Shown here: piece by piece, positions 8,003 through 16,013 of the stretch
Position numbering within the stretch: the stretch's first letter is position 1
Layout of the letters: each line of letters begins with the position of its first letter
Origin: Candidatus Nitrospira nitrificans
GTDB lineage: Bacteria; Nitrospirota; Nitrospiria; Nitrospirales; Nitrospiraceae
NCBI RefSeq assembly: GCF_001458775.1
Contig: NZ_CZPZ01000031.1
Location: forward strand, 62,001-126,000
DNA length: 64,000 bases
Reading direction: 5' to 3'
Notes under the pieces: model-generated
The model's database searches: none
The model's input: the letters and a program-made list of their open reading frames with translations, nothing else
What the model was told of the DNA's origin: nothing
Made by a program: the position numbers and the translations under genes

Positions 8003-9493
8003 ATGGGAACAGTCAGGGAACGCACGAATCGATTTCTTTTACAACGGTTTGATCGGCTGTCTTACGGCATCACGGTGGGAGTCCTAATCTCCGGGGTGGC
8101 GGGATGCTCAGGAATGTCGGATAGCAGTGGGGGATTTATTCCAAAAACCATTTCACCCATTTCAGATATTGTGGGCCTCCCGCTTCCTACGACGGGCAAT
8201 CCCTTTCCCTTTCCATTACCGACGGCCTGTTTGTCCCTGGGATCGATGATGTCATGGGATCTGGCAAAAGAGGGTCTTGCGTTCAAAACGGAGGAGGCCA
8301 CGGTTGAATCGGCATTGGATCGGGTCAACACGGCAGCTCGGATTATTGAAATCGGTGGGTTGATCATGAAGACTCTGCCGATTGCTGCGGGATCTGCTTG
8401 GCCAAAGCAGGGGGATAGCAGTGTGCCGCTGACAGAGGAAGGTAAGTTGCGGAATATGCTTCAACAGGATCCGGCTCATTATGGTCGAAATACCCAGCTC
8501 ACGTCGGCATTGAAACTGAAGGCGATGTATCTTCAGACCATTTTCTTTGCACGCTATCCCGATCTTTTTGCATTGCGCAAAATAGGCGTAGCCAATCCCA
8601 CTGAGGATGAAGTGCAGGCCTTACAACGAAGAGTATTGGGGGAGAACTCAAGTCCGATCTTTACCAAAGTGTTCTATCGCTTCCTGAAATACAACCCGGC
8701 GTTCGAACCGAAGCCGGAGTTGTTCATGGGTAAACTGGATGGAAAAGCATCGGAGGTCTATACGAGTTTGCCTGACGCAGTGGAATCGTTGGCGGAAAAT
8801 AAGCACGAGATTAAACTACTGAGAGAAGCGGTCCTGCAAGCAGAGGAAAAAAAAGCCAAGGAATACCGAGACATTCTGGACCTCGAGCAACGAATTAAGC
8901 AACTAGAGGCAGCCGAATTCGGTAATCCCTCTACAGCCGACGAGGCGGCGCAAGCGAGCAATCGGGATACGAATGCTGGCCAAGTTGAAGAGCTGAAGCA
9001 GCAGCTTGCAGTGCAGAAGAATGAATTCGAAACGACGGTGGCGGCGTACAAACAAGAGATCGAGAAATTGGGCCTTGAATTAGCCAAGATCAAAACCCAG
9101 CCCATCGTGTTCAATCCAGAACAGCAGGCGCTCGCCAAAAATATCCAGACAGCGGTGAATGCCGTGAAGGGCACAATGTGCCAATCGCAGCTGCTCTTGG
9201 CCATCGCGGGGTATCATTTCAAAGAAGCGGGTCCGAACTGGCAGCGTGAAGTGCAATCAATCCTTCGTCAAGCCGGTCCGGGCGCACCCGAACGGATCAA
9301 GCAGATTACACTTAATATCGCGATATTACCGGCGAATCTCTCTGTATTGACGACAGAGTCTGGTGTCCTCGAGAAGGAAGTCAAAGCCTATGATGGGCTG
9401 TTTGCAAGTCGAATTGCAGTGGAGGCTGGCGGGGACGGAACCTCAAACGACGGGTCTGGGATGATGAGGAGTTTGGGAGGTTTGTTGAAGTGA
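8003..9493 (+). CDS. Coiled-coil lipoprotein of unknown function
   Basis: The lipobox SGVAGC lies near residue 35 of this 496-residue protein, so it is a lipoprotein. The mature N-terminus is proline-rich (GLPLPTTGNPFPFPLPT). Residues about 255-380 are a long charged coiled coil (ENKHEIKLLREAVLQAEEKKAKEY and EELKQQLAVQKNEFETTVAAYKQ). A helical C-terminal domain follows. It could span part of the periplasm and act as a scaffold. ATG 8003 is preferred because GGGGGAAGA lies just before it; GTG/ATG codons from 7970 would add 11 residues. No family recognised; the function is unknown. Confidence 0.72.
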   Translation: MGTVRERTNRFLLQRFDRLSYGITVGVLISGVAGCSGMSDSSGGFIPKTISPISDIVGLPLPTTGNPFPFPLPTACLSLGSMMSWDLAKEGLAFKTEEATVESALDRVNTAARIIEIGGLIMKTLPIAAGSAWPKQGDSSVPLTEEGKLRNMLQQDPAHYGRNTQLTSALKLKAMYLQTIFFARYPDLFALRKIGVANPTEDEVQALQRRVLGENSSPIFTKVFYRFLKYNPAFEPKPELFMGKLDGKASEVYTSLPDAVESLAENKHEIKLLREAVLQAEEKKAKEYRDILDLEQRIKQLEAAEFGNPSTADEAAQASNRDTNAGQVEELKQQLAVQKNEFETTVAAYKQEIEKLGLELAKIKTQPIVFNPEQQALAKNIQTAVNAVKGTMCQSQLLLAIAGYHFKEAGPNWQREVQSILRQAGPGAPERIKQITLNIAILPANLSVLTTESGVLEKEVKAYDGLFASRIAVEAGGDGTSNDGSGMMRSLGGLLK

Positions 9494-9574
9494 GGCGATT
9501 GCAGAGATGTGGAGTTGCTGAATAGGAACGGTCGAATAAAGCAGGGGTCATTCTCAATAAGAAAAGGGGGCTTC

Positions 9575-10225
9575 ATGAAGCGTCTGGACCAAATGAAAAC
9601 GAGTATGCTGGTAATGGTTGGTGTGATGGTGATCGTATCCATGGTTGTGGGATGCGCAAGTCAGAAACCAACTGGGCAGGAGGCAGGAGGGATGTCACGG
9701 GTCGATACGCCGCTTCAGGATGTCAAAGGGTTACCGGACTGGGTGTTAAAAGGGGGAGGTGGGGAGAAGATTGACGGACGGCGAGTGTTGCAAGGGGTAG
9801 GGAGTGTATCTGGTATCTTGAATCCAACCTTGCGCAGGAAATCAGCGGGAGCCCAAGCCAGAAATGACCTGGCAGCAACTCTCCAAGTCTACGTGGCCGG
9901 CCTCAATAAACAATATATGGCGGAAACTACAGCCGGCGATTTCTCACAGCATGATGTGGAGCAACGTATTCAAGACACGATGAAACAGGTGACCGAGGCA
10001 ACACTCGTCGGTGCCCAGATAGTTGAGTACTGGGAACACCCGCTTCGAAATGAAGCCTATGCCTTGGCTCGATTGGATATGGAGCAGTTTAAAGACATCA
10101 TGAAGAACTATGCGGCAGCAAGCGGGCAGTTTAAGCAGCTCGATGCCAACCTGCGAGAGTGGGTTCAGAAGAATGCCGATAAAGCCCATGATGAGTTGAA
10201 TCAAGAGTTAGAGAAGAGGAAGTAG
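9575..10225 (+). CDS. LPP20-family lipoprotein
   Basis: This 216-residue protein has an N-terminal signal ending in the lipobox MVVGC. The mature part carries the LPP20 pattern: LPDWVLKGGG, then VLQGVGSVSG, then the helix AGAQARNDLAATLQVYVAGLNKQY, and a final strand EAYALARLDMEQFKDIM. LPP20-like proteins bind or sit at the outer membrane, and some are involved in envelope stress or LPS transport; none has a catalytic site. A second LPP20-like protein is encoded two genes upstream, so the operon holds a pair. AAAAGGGGG lies upstream of the chosen ATG. Confidence 0.82.
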   Translation: MKRLDQMKTSMLVMVGVMVIVSMVVGCASQKPTGQEAGGMSRVDTPLQDVKGLPDWVLKGGGGEKIDGRRVLQGVGSVSGILNPTLRRKSAGAQARNDLAATLQVYVAGLNKQYMAETTAGDFSQHDVEQRIQDTMKQVTEATLVGAQIVEYWEHPLRNEAYALARLDMEQFKDIMKNYAAASGQFKQLDANLREWVQKNADKAHDELNQELEKRK

Positions 10226-10255
10226 AACTAGGGGGGAGCATAGAGAGAGGACATC

Positions 10256-10756
10256 ATGCGGAGTGCAAGGCACGTTGGTACGAGCTTCATCACCATCGTC
10301 ATCGGGCTCGGTTTTCTTTTAGCACCTGGGTCGGCACAATCCGCCAGCGACAAAGAGCTGTGGCTGATTACGCCGGAAGAGGCAGCGATGGCATCTGCGA
10401 AGAAGCCGCCGGACCGCGATCTGACTCAGATAGGAGCAGAGTCCAGCTTAGGTCCAAAGATAGAGGTTCTGAAGCCGCCGGACGGAAGTGTTACGCCGTC
10501 CCCGGTAGAAGTCGATGTGAAATTTAGGCCTACGATCAGTCCAGTCGATCCAGCTAGTATGAAAGTCACTCTGATCAAATTTATCGATGTTGATATTACC
10601 GACCGTGTGCGAGGCTATGCTTCCGCAGATGGTATCTATGTACCGGCCGCTAAATTGCCCTCTGGTAAACACACAGTCCGTGTGAGCATTGCAGATCAAG
10701 ATGGGTTGCGTAGCGCCAAAGACGTGACTTTCGAAGTAATAGATGGCAGGCCGTAG
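10256..10756 (+). CDS. Secreted beta-sandwich (Ig-like) protein
   Basis: The 166-residue protein has a signal peptide ending at GSAQS-AS. The rest is a short linker and one domain, IEVLKPPDGSVTPSPVEVDVKF to KHTVRVSIADQDGLRSAKDVTFEV. This is the strand pattern of an Ig- or cadherin-like domain of the kind used for binding in the periplasm. It is also found as a repeat unit in larger surface proteins. GAGAGGACATC precedes the ATG. Its 3' end overlaps the frame upstream of the protease gene, whose own start is at 10794. Confidence 0.7.
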   Translation: MRSARHVGTSFITIVIGLGFLLAPGSAQSASDKELWLITPEEAAMASAKKPPDRDLTQIGAESSLGPKIEVLKPPDGSVTPSPVEVDVKFRPTISPVDPASMKVTLIKFIDVDITDRVRGYASADGIYVPAAKLPSGKHTVRVSIADQDGLRSAKDVTFEVIDGRP

Positions 10757-10793
10757 TCCAGCGTTTGGCTCAGTCAGGTCGAGGGAGGTCGAT

Positions 10794-11840
10794 ATGGGTG
10801 CCAAGTGGAGAGAGACGAGATCACTTTGCTGGAGCACGAGAGTTGGAGTGGTCTTCTCACTCATAACTGCAGTGTCGGCCGGATCGGCGATAGCAGCCGA
10901 GCTGTCTTCAGCACAGATTTACGCGTCTGCAGCGCCTGCGGTTGTGCTCATCGCTACTGGAAGCAGTGCTGGGACGGGCTCCATTATTGACGACAAAGGG
11001 CTGGTGCTTACGAATGCGCATGTGATCATGAACGATGAGAAAAAAACTCCTCACGAACGCATTCTTGTGTTTCTGAAGCCGGATCGCGTGGTCGGCGACT
11101 TTAACAATCAGGAAAATTTGGCTAGACGGCATGAGGCTAGGGTGGTGGCCTATGACGAGACATTAGATTTGGCTCTTCTGAAGATCGTGAGTCTGCCCTC
11201 CTCCTTGCCAGTTTTAGCACTCGCAGATCCGGGGGGGACCATTATTGGGTCGCGTGTCCTAGCCATCGGTCACCCTGAGAGGGGTGGGTTGTGGACCTTG
11301 ACCACTGGTGTCATCAGCGCAGAGTGGAAAGATTACGCTACTGTCCCAGGATGGGATATCTTTCAGACTGAAACGAGCCTCAATCGTGGAAATTCCGGCG
11401 GACCCCTGGTGAATGAATTCGGTCAACAAATCGGAATTAACACGTTTATCCAGCGGCGGGCACCTGATGGATTGGCTATCACCAGCATCAATTTTGCGGT
11501 CAAGTCCAACGTTGCCAAGGATTGGCTGGCTAGGAAAGGCGTATATGTGTCATATGCGCCGTCAGCCAAGGGACCAGGAGTAAGAGACTCCATACAAGAA
11601 AGTCAGCCGGGACCGAAGGAATCTGGCGATAGAGATCCTTCCCCCAAAAATTTAGCACCAAAGCCAGATAAGGTTCTAGAAAATCAGCCGGAAGCTAAGC
11701 CGGAAACTGGCCCAGGCCTTCCGCCGCTGCGTCCCTATAGCATCGACACCTTATTGAAACGGCTGGATCTGGTCCAAAAGGATTTGGAAAAACAGATGGA
11801 CGACATGGGCGCGGAAATTGAAAAACGTCGGCGTCGATAA
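10794..11840 (+). CDS. Secreted trypsin-like serine protease without PDZ domain
   Basis: This 348-residue protein has a signal peptide ending near SAIAA-EL. It carries an S1C/HtrA-type protease domain (residues 45-255) with the full triad: His in LTNAHVI, Asp in ETLDLALLKI and Ser in NRGNSGGPLV. No PDZ domain follows; instead there is a proline- and lysine-rich linker (residues 255-315) and a short C-terminal helix DLVQKDLEKQMDDMGAEIEKR that may form a coiled coil. Substrate recognition must then come from partners. GGGAGGTCGAT precedes the chosen ATG. Within an operon that ends in a periplasm-sensing activator, it could process the signal, as DegS does in other systems; that is inference. 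Confidence 0.88.
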   Translation: MGAKWRETRSLCWSTRVGVVFSLITAVSAGSAIAAELSSAQIYASAAPAVVLIATGSSAGTGSIIDDKGLVLTNAHVIMNDEKKTPHERILVFLKPDRVVGDFNNQENLARRHEARVVAYDETLDLALLKIVSLPSSLPVLALADPGGTIIGSRVLAIGHPERGGLWTLTTGVISAEWKDYATVPGWDIFQTETSLNRGNSGGPLVNEFGQQIGINTFIQRRAPDGLAITSINFAVKSNVAKDWLARKGVYVSYAPSAKGPGVRDSIQESQPGPKESGDRDPSPKNLAPKPDKVLENQPEAKPETGPGLPPLRPYSIDTLLKRLDLVQKDLEKQMDDMGAEIEKRRRR

Positions 11841-11849
11841 GGCGTGGTC

Positions 11850-12428
11850 ATGATGGCATTGTTTGAGAAGGTGCGAAAAAGAAAAGAGTACTTTCACTGG
11901 GGTGCAGTGGCTGTTGTACTCAGTGTCGGTTTTTTGTCTCAGATATATAATGTTGCACCTGTCGAAGCATCAGATGCTCTCTTGGACTGCAAAAAATTTG
12001 AAACGAAGGAGTCTGATTCAAGTGTGCTGGTGAAAGGGGTGGGGCCTTTTCGCTTTGCAACGGGGCCAGACTTCAACAAAGCAGCGGAGTCATGGGATCT
12101 CGTGGTGCACAGTATCATTGCTCGGTATGCCGGACTCTGTACTCGGTTCACCGCAGGTCTTGCGACCAAATCAGAATATGAAACAGGATTGAAAGAAATC
12201 GATGGGTATTACCGCGAGGCAAAGGAACTGGAATTGAAGCTGTCGGCTACCATCGAGCATCGTCGCGATGGTGCTAGCGCTACTGTCACTGGACCAGAAC
12301 AGGCGATTAAGGATCTCGCGACCCGCATGCGACAGGCGCAGGGGGGAGAACAGATTAGTGCACCGCTCGTGCCGAAGCGGCCTTGCAAACCCAAGGATAT
12401 GCTTGGCGCTCAAGGTCACAGGTGTTGA
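11850..12428 (+). CDS. Small secreted protein, function unknown
   Basis: The protein of about 192 residues has a basic start and a hydrophobic segment YFHWGAVAVVLSVGFLSQI, followed by a likely cleavage near VEASD. The mature part is helical, with cysteines at DCKKFETKE and GLCTRFT and a C-terminal pair near RPCKPKD and GHRC, so disulfides are likely. The start may be GTG 11844 or ATG 11850 or 11853. It lies between the protease and the activator genes with short spacers, so it is part of the same operon. No family recognised. Confidence 0.65.
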   Translation: MMALFEKVRKRKEYFHWGAVAVVLSVGFLSQIYNVAPVEASDALLDCKKFETKESDSSVLVKGVGPFRFATGPDFNKAAESWDLVVHSIIARYAGLCTRFTAGLATKSEYETGLKEIDGYYREAKELELKLSATIEHRRDGASATVTGPEQAIKDLATRMRQAQGGEQISAPLVPKRPCKPKDMLGAQGHRC

Positions 12429-12439
12429 GGGGATAAGGT

Positions 12440-15400
12440 ATGAGGCTAACATCATTGGATAACCATGGCGCAGCTCTTGTTATTGGCATAGTTTCAGCAC
12501 TGGTAGTGGTTATGCTTTATATCCTTATGCCAAATTTGATCTCATCATGGGAGTTGAGTACATATGACCTCCGTATGCAATTGCGTGGGAGTGTCAAGCT
12601 TACTTCTCAGTTGGTGATCATCGCCAGAGATGACGTCAGTGATGAGGAAATTGGAGTGGGAATCTGGAATCGCCAGGTCTTTGCCAAAGTCATTGACGCC
12701 CTCCATCGCGCTGGTGCGAGAGTGATCGCACTGGATTTTGACTTTAGTCAGGCTAGTCCCAAGGAGCGAGGTGGGGAATCTAGTGACCAGGCATTGATCA
12801 GTGCTATGCGGCAATCTCATACGGTGTTTCTCCCGCTTCAGGTAACGCAAGAACAGGAATCCGAGACGTCGGTGGACCGTACATTTGGTCTCAACGCAAG
12901 CGTCTTCTTGGAAAAAGGGGTGTCTCATCGTCCACCATTCCTTCTCGATGTTCCACGGGTTGGCCAGGTCTTTCCACCGATGTTCAGGTTTCTCAGCGAA
13001 GCGAACGGGATTGGTCATGTCGCAGCCATACCTGACATTGATGGGGGTTACAGGCGTACCCCGGCTTTTGTGAGAAGTGGCGATGTGATTATTCCAGCCT
13101 TGGGTGTTTCACTCGCGGCAGCATACCTTGGTGTGAGTCCGGAGGCGATAGAACTCACGCCAGAAAAGACGTTGGTATTCAAGGGTGCAATAGCTTCTGA
13201 TGGTATGCAGCGTGACCTGTCTATTCCCGTTGACCTGCAGGGAAATGTATTGCTCGATTACGCTGGACGTTGGGAGGGAGAGACCGAGTATTTCCCCATC
13301 ATTGATGTGTTGAATAAAATTGAGAACGAAAAGGATGGCATAGACGGGTTGCGAAAGACTGTTCAAGGGAAAGCCGTCTTAATTATCCATGCTGCGATCG
13401 AAGCCGATAAACGGAGAACGCCCTTGGAGTTGAAGGCGCCAGGCGGGTTTATTTTGGCAAACACGTTTAATACGATTGTGACAGAGCGAAAACTCCATCT
13501 GCTCCCGGTTTGGGAGCAGTGGGGACTTACTGGGGTGTTGGCAATCTTCGTAGCCTGGTCGGCGCTATTGCTTCAAGGTTGGAGAAGTCTCGTGGGTGTT
13601 AGTGTTCTGGGTGTCTTGTATATAGCTGGCGCCTATGGAGCGTTTGCCTGGTTCGGCATGGTCGCGCCGATAGTGGTACCGATGGTCGGCTTGGTAGTGG
13701 CTTCAGGTGGCGCGTTGACCTGGACGTCTTGGTTAGGTCTCGGGCAAGTACGAGAGGCTGAATCTAAACGGATGGCACTACAGCAAGAGGTGATGGGTCT
13801 CCATGGACTCCGAGAGAAGCAGGAGGCTCGGATCAGACAGTTAGAAGCTGCATCAGCAGCTGCACAATCTGCACGGCTGACGCAAGAGCAGGCACTGAAC
13901 GACTCACAGCATCTCCTGGTAGAACAAGTAGATTATGTGAAGCGGTTGGAAGGTGAGTTGGCGATTGTGAAAGGTGCGCCAAGAGAACAAGGGGTTCCGT
14001 CAGCGGAAGAACGCGAGCGTCTTGAGATCGAGCTGCGTCGTGCGAAAGAAGAACTGGTACAGACAGAGAACCGTGCCGTTAAGTGGCAGAACATATGCGA
14101 GTATGAAGCGCAAGCGCGTGAACGTTTGGAAACTGAGCTACGACTGGCCAAAGCAGAGCGAGAGAAGACAGACCAAACAATCGCGTCATCGCCAGCAAAG
14201 CGTACAAGTCTCTGGGCCCATGAGCCTAGTCATACGGCGCTTTCAGCTGATGAAAAGAAAAAGTTGCAGGATTTGTGTGAGGAGGACATCATCACCAGTG
14301 ATCCAGGATTGCTGCATTGCTTGAAGGATCTGGAAAAGGTCGCTCAGAGTATGGTGAAGATCATGTTCCTTGGTGAGCCTGGGACAGGCAAGGAGCGTTT
14401 CGCGTTCTTGGCTCATAAGTGGAGTGACCGGAAGGGACGCCCATTTGTTCCTGTCAATATGGCAGCGATCCCACCAGATCTCTTTGAGAGTCAACTGTTT
14501 GGACATAAAAAAGGTTCTTTTACGGGAGCAATTGCTAATCACGATGGTTATTTTCTTCAGGCTGACACTGGCACGCTATTTTTGGATGAAATCGGTGATC
14601 TGAATTTCGTATTGCAAGCCAAACTGTTACGCGTGTTGCAGGATGGTTTCGTTACCCGCGTCGGCGAAAAGGAAGCGATTAGGGTGGATGTACGAGTGGT
14701 GTCGGCGACCAATAAGGATCTGTCGAAAGAGATCGCAGAAGGGAGATTCCGACAGGATCTCTATGATCGTTTATGCGGGATTGAGATGAGATTGCCACCT
14801 CTGAGAGAACGAATGGGTGATGTCCCTAAACTCGCGCAGTTGTTCCTTGGACAGGCAGCTGTTAGGAATAAGAAACCAAATCGTCCACTCTCGAATGATG
14901 CGAGCGCTCGTCTTCAAACATGGACTTGGCCTGGGAATGTTCGGGAGTTGGAAAAATGCCTGGAACGAGCTGTTCTTCTTGCGGAAGGTTCGGAAATCAC
15001 GGAACGAGATCTAGGCTTAGGTCGGGTGTCAGACGAATTAGTGGTTCCGCCGACGGCTACACCATCATCTCCAATGATTCAGGACACGGATGATATTGAC
15101 CTAAGTCTTGAGGAATTGGAGTTTTTAAGGGCAATGCGCCAACATTGTTTGACGATAGGGAATGCCGCGGATGAACTCGATTGGAGTCGTGATACTGTCA
15201 CGGAGTGGTGGAAAGGACTGTGTTTTAAGGCCCTGGTGTATCATCAGTTCGATCGGGAGAAAGCGGCGGCTAGCTTGGCCGGAGAGTCTGGGCTGACCAA
15301 GCTAGTGCTGAAGAAACTGAACGAGTATGTGAAGGGACTTAACAAAGTGGTTTCAGAGGATCCCCCTTCTTCGGATTTTCGTGCCTGGTGTAAACAACAC

Positions 15401-15466
15401 TTCAAAAATCTGCCAGCTTGCTATTATCCAGCAATTGACGCTCTGATTCGTGCCCGTATTGTGTAG
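12440..15466 (+). CDS. Membrane-bound CHASE2 sensor fused to a sigma-54 AAA+ activator
   Basis: This 1008-residue protein joins an extracytoplasmic sensor to an enhancer-binding ATPase. Residues 11-33 are a membrane helix, residues about 38-340 a CHASE2 domain (LSTYDLRMQLRG, VIALDFDFSQ), residues 355-435 three membrane helices and 440-600 a coiled coil. The AAA+ domain has Walker A GEPGTGKE (645-652), the sigma-54 contact loop GSFTGA (692-697, normally GAFTGA), Walker B with D716/E717 and the WPGNVREL motif. A C-terminal part with a degenerate Fis-like helix-turn-helix (AAASLAGESGLTKLVLKKL) follows. CHASE2 is common in adenylate cyclases and kinases. Fusion to a sigma-54 activator is unusual. 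It is the last gene of the operon and probably activates the promoters at 6017 and 15796. Confidence 0.88.
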   Translation: MRLTSLDNHGAALVIGIVSALVVVMLYILMPNLISSWELSTYDLRMQLRGSVKLTSQLVIIARDDVSDEEIGVGIWNRQVFAKVIDALHRAGARVIALDFDFSQASPKERGGESSDQALISAMRQSHTVFLPLQVTQEQESETSVDRTFGLNASVFLEKGVSHRPPFLLDVPRVGQVFPPMFRFLSEANGIGHVAAIPDIDGGYRRTPAFVRSGDVIIPALGVSLAAAYLGVSPEAIELTPEKTLVFKGAIASDGMQRDLSIPVDLQGNVLLDYAGRWEGETEYFPIIDVLNKIENEKDGIDGLRKTVQGKAVLIIHAAIEADKRRTPLELKAPGGFILANTFNTIVTERKLHLLPVWEQWGLTGVLAIFVAWSALLLQGWRSLVGVSVLGVLYIAGAYGAFAWFGMVAPIVVPMVGLVVASGGALTWTSWLGLGQVREAESKRMALQQEVMGLHGLREKQEARIRQLEAASAAAQSARLTQEQALNDSQHLLVEQVDYVKRLEGELAIVKGAPREQGVPSAEERERLEIELRRAKEELVQTENRAVKWQNICEYEAQARERLETELRLAKAEREKTDQTIASSPAKRTSLWAHEPSHTALSADEKKKLQDLCEEDIITSDPGLLHCLKDLEKVAQSMVKIMFLGEPGTGKERFAFLAHKWSDRKGRPFVPVNMAAIPPDLFESQLFGHKKGSFTGAIANHDGYFLQADTGTLFLDEIGDLNFVLQAKLLRVLQDGFVTRVGEKEAIRVDVRVVSATNKDLSKEIAEGRFRQDLYDRLCGIEMRLPPLRERMGDVPKLAQLFLGQAAVRNKKPNRPLSNDASARLQTWTWPGNVRELEKCLERAVLLAEGSEITERDLGLGRVSDELVVPPTATPSSPMIQDTDDIDLSLEELEFLRAMRQHCLTIGNAADELDWSRDTVTEWWKGLCFKALVYHQFDREKAAASLAGESGLTKLVLKKLNEYVKGLNKVVSEDPPSSDFRAWCKQHFKNLPACYYPAIDALIRARIV

Positions 15467-15777
15467 TGTCACGATCTTCCGGTTCTCTGTGAGATGCCTG
15501 GCCGTTGACGACATTTCAGTCACGGGCTTCCTGGCTTGCCTCGCATAATCCCCCTCGATTTAGAATCATGCTATCTGTCTAGTCTCCTCGTATCCTACGC
15601 TGTATTCCTGTATTGCCCCGGAGCGGGGGAGCAAGCGTTTGTTAGGTAGAGGGAGCCGTTTCCCCCCGAATTGCGGGGATCCTGCCCGAGTCCCCGCATA
15701 ACTAACAAAACACCTTTACGATCTTCCCGTAGCGCTTTCCGAATAAGTCATTGAATACATGATGATTGGTTGGGCTT
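15467..15777. other. Intergenic region with structured repeats
   Basis: No gene is seen between the activator stop and the promoter region. The stretch contains CCCCG/CGGGG at 15616-15628 around a 3-base loop and, downstream, a nested inverted repeat listed separately. The former may end the activator transcript. The remainder looks like AT-rich leader DNA where activator sites would be expected. Confidence 0.45.
15638..15709. repeat. Nested inverted repeat upstream of the second sigma-54 promoter
   Basis: An outer pair TTTGTTAG (15638-15645) / CTAACAAA (15702-15709) encloses an inner pair TGCGGGGA (15672-15679) / TCCCCGCA (15691-15698). Both pairs are perfect. It could fold as a cruciform or RNA stem, or mark activator sites about 90-160 bp upstream of the promoter. 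The order of the ends is opposite to that of an integron attC site. Confidence 0.5.
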
Positions 15778-15795
15778 GGTCCGATTAAAAATTGA

Positions 15796-15811
15796 TGGCA
15801 GCGGACTTGCT
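15796..15811 (+). promoter_or_regulatory. Sigma-54 (-24/-12) promoter for the DUF2135-like lipoprotein gene
   Basis: TGGCAGCGGACTTGCT matches TGGCACG-N4-TTGCW with TGGCA and TTGCT intact, and with the required 10 bp between GG and GC. Transcription would begin near 15823. The next start codon is at 16014, so the leader is about 190 bases. The activator gene ends 330 bp upstream. Confidence 0.75.
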
Positions 15812-15818
15812 GAAGGAC

Positions 15819-15830
15819 AGGTCATGACCT
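15819..15830. promoter_or_regulatory. 12-bp palindrome at the sigma-54 start point
   Basis: AGGTCATGACCT is a perfect 12-bp palindrome that covers the predicted transcription start. A protein bound here would block promoter opening, so it may be a repressor operator. This is inferred from position only. Confidence 0.4.
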
Positions 15831-16013
15831 ACAGCCCCATTCATAATCGGACCGGTGAAGATGGAGTAAGCACGTGCTCACACAATCCGGAGGTGAGGGA
15901 TTCACATACTGATGTGGCCGGCGTTTTTTAGTCGATGCCAGGTTTGGATGACGGGGATGGAATGTCGGGGATAGGTCAAACAGGGATGTGTGCATAACCA
16001 CAAGGAGGATGCG

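Larger units (their letters stand above)
15778..15853. promoter_or_regulatory. Inverted repeat pair framing the second sigma-54 promoter
   Basis: GGTCCGATTA (15778-15787) and TAATCGGACC (15844-15853) are a perfect 10-bp inverted repeat 56 bp apart. The -24/-12 promoter and its start point lie between them. Each half could bind a dimeric or tetrameric regulator that loops the promoter. No copy of this repeat is seen at the other sigma-54 sites of the window. Confidence 0.45.

Noticed and set aside
15638-15709. Possible integron attC site (GTTAGGT at one end)
   Set aside because: GTTRRRY stands at the wrong end and the matching RYYYAAC is absent, so the order and sequence do not fit an attC.
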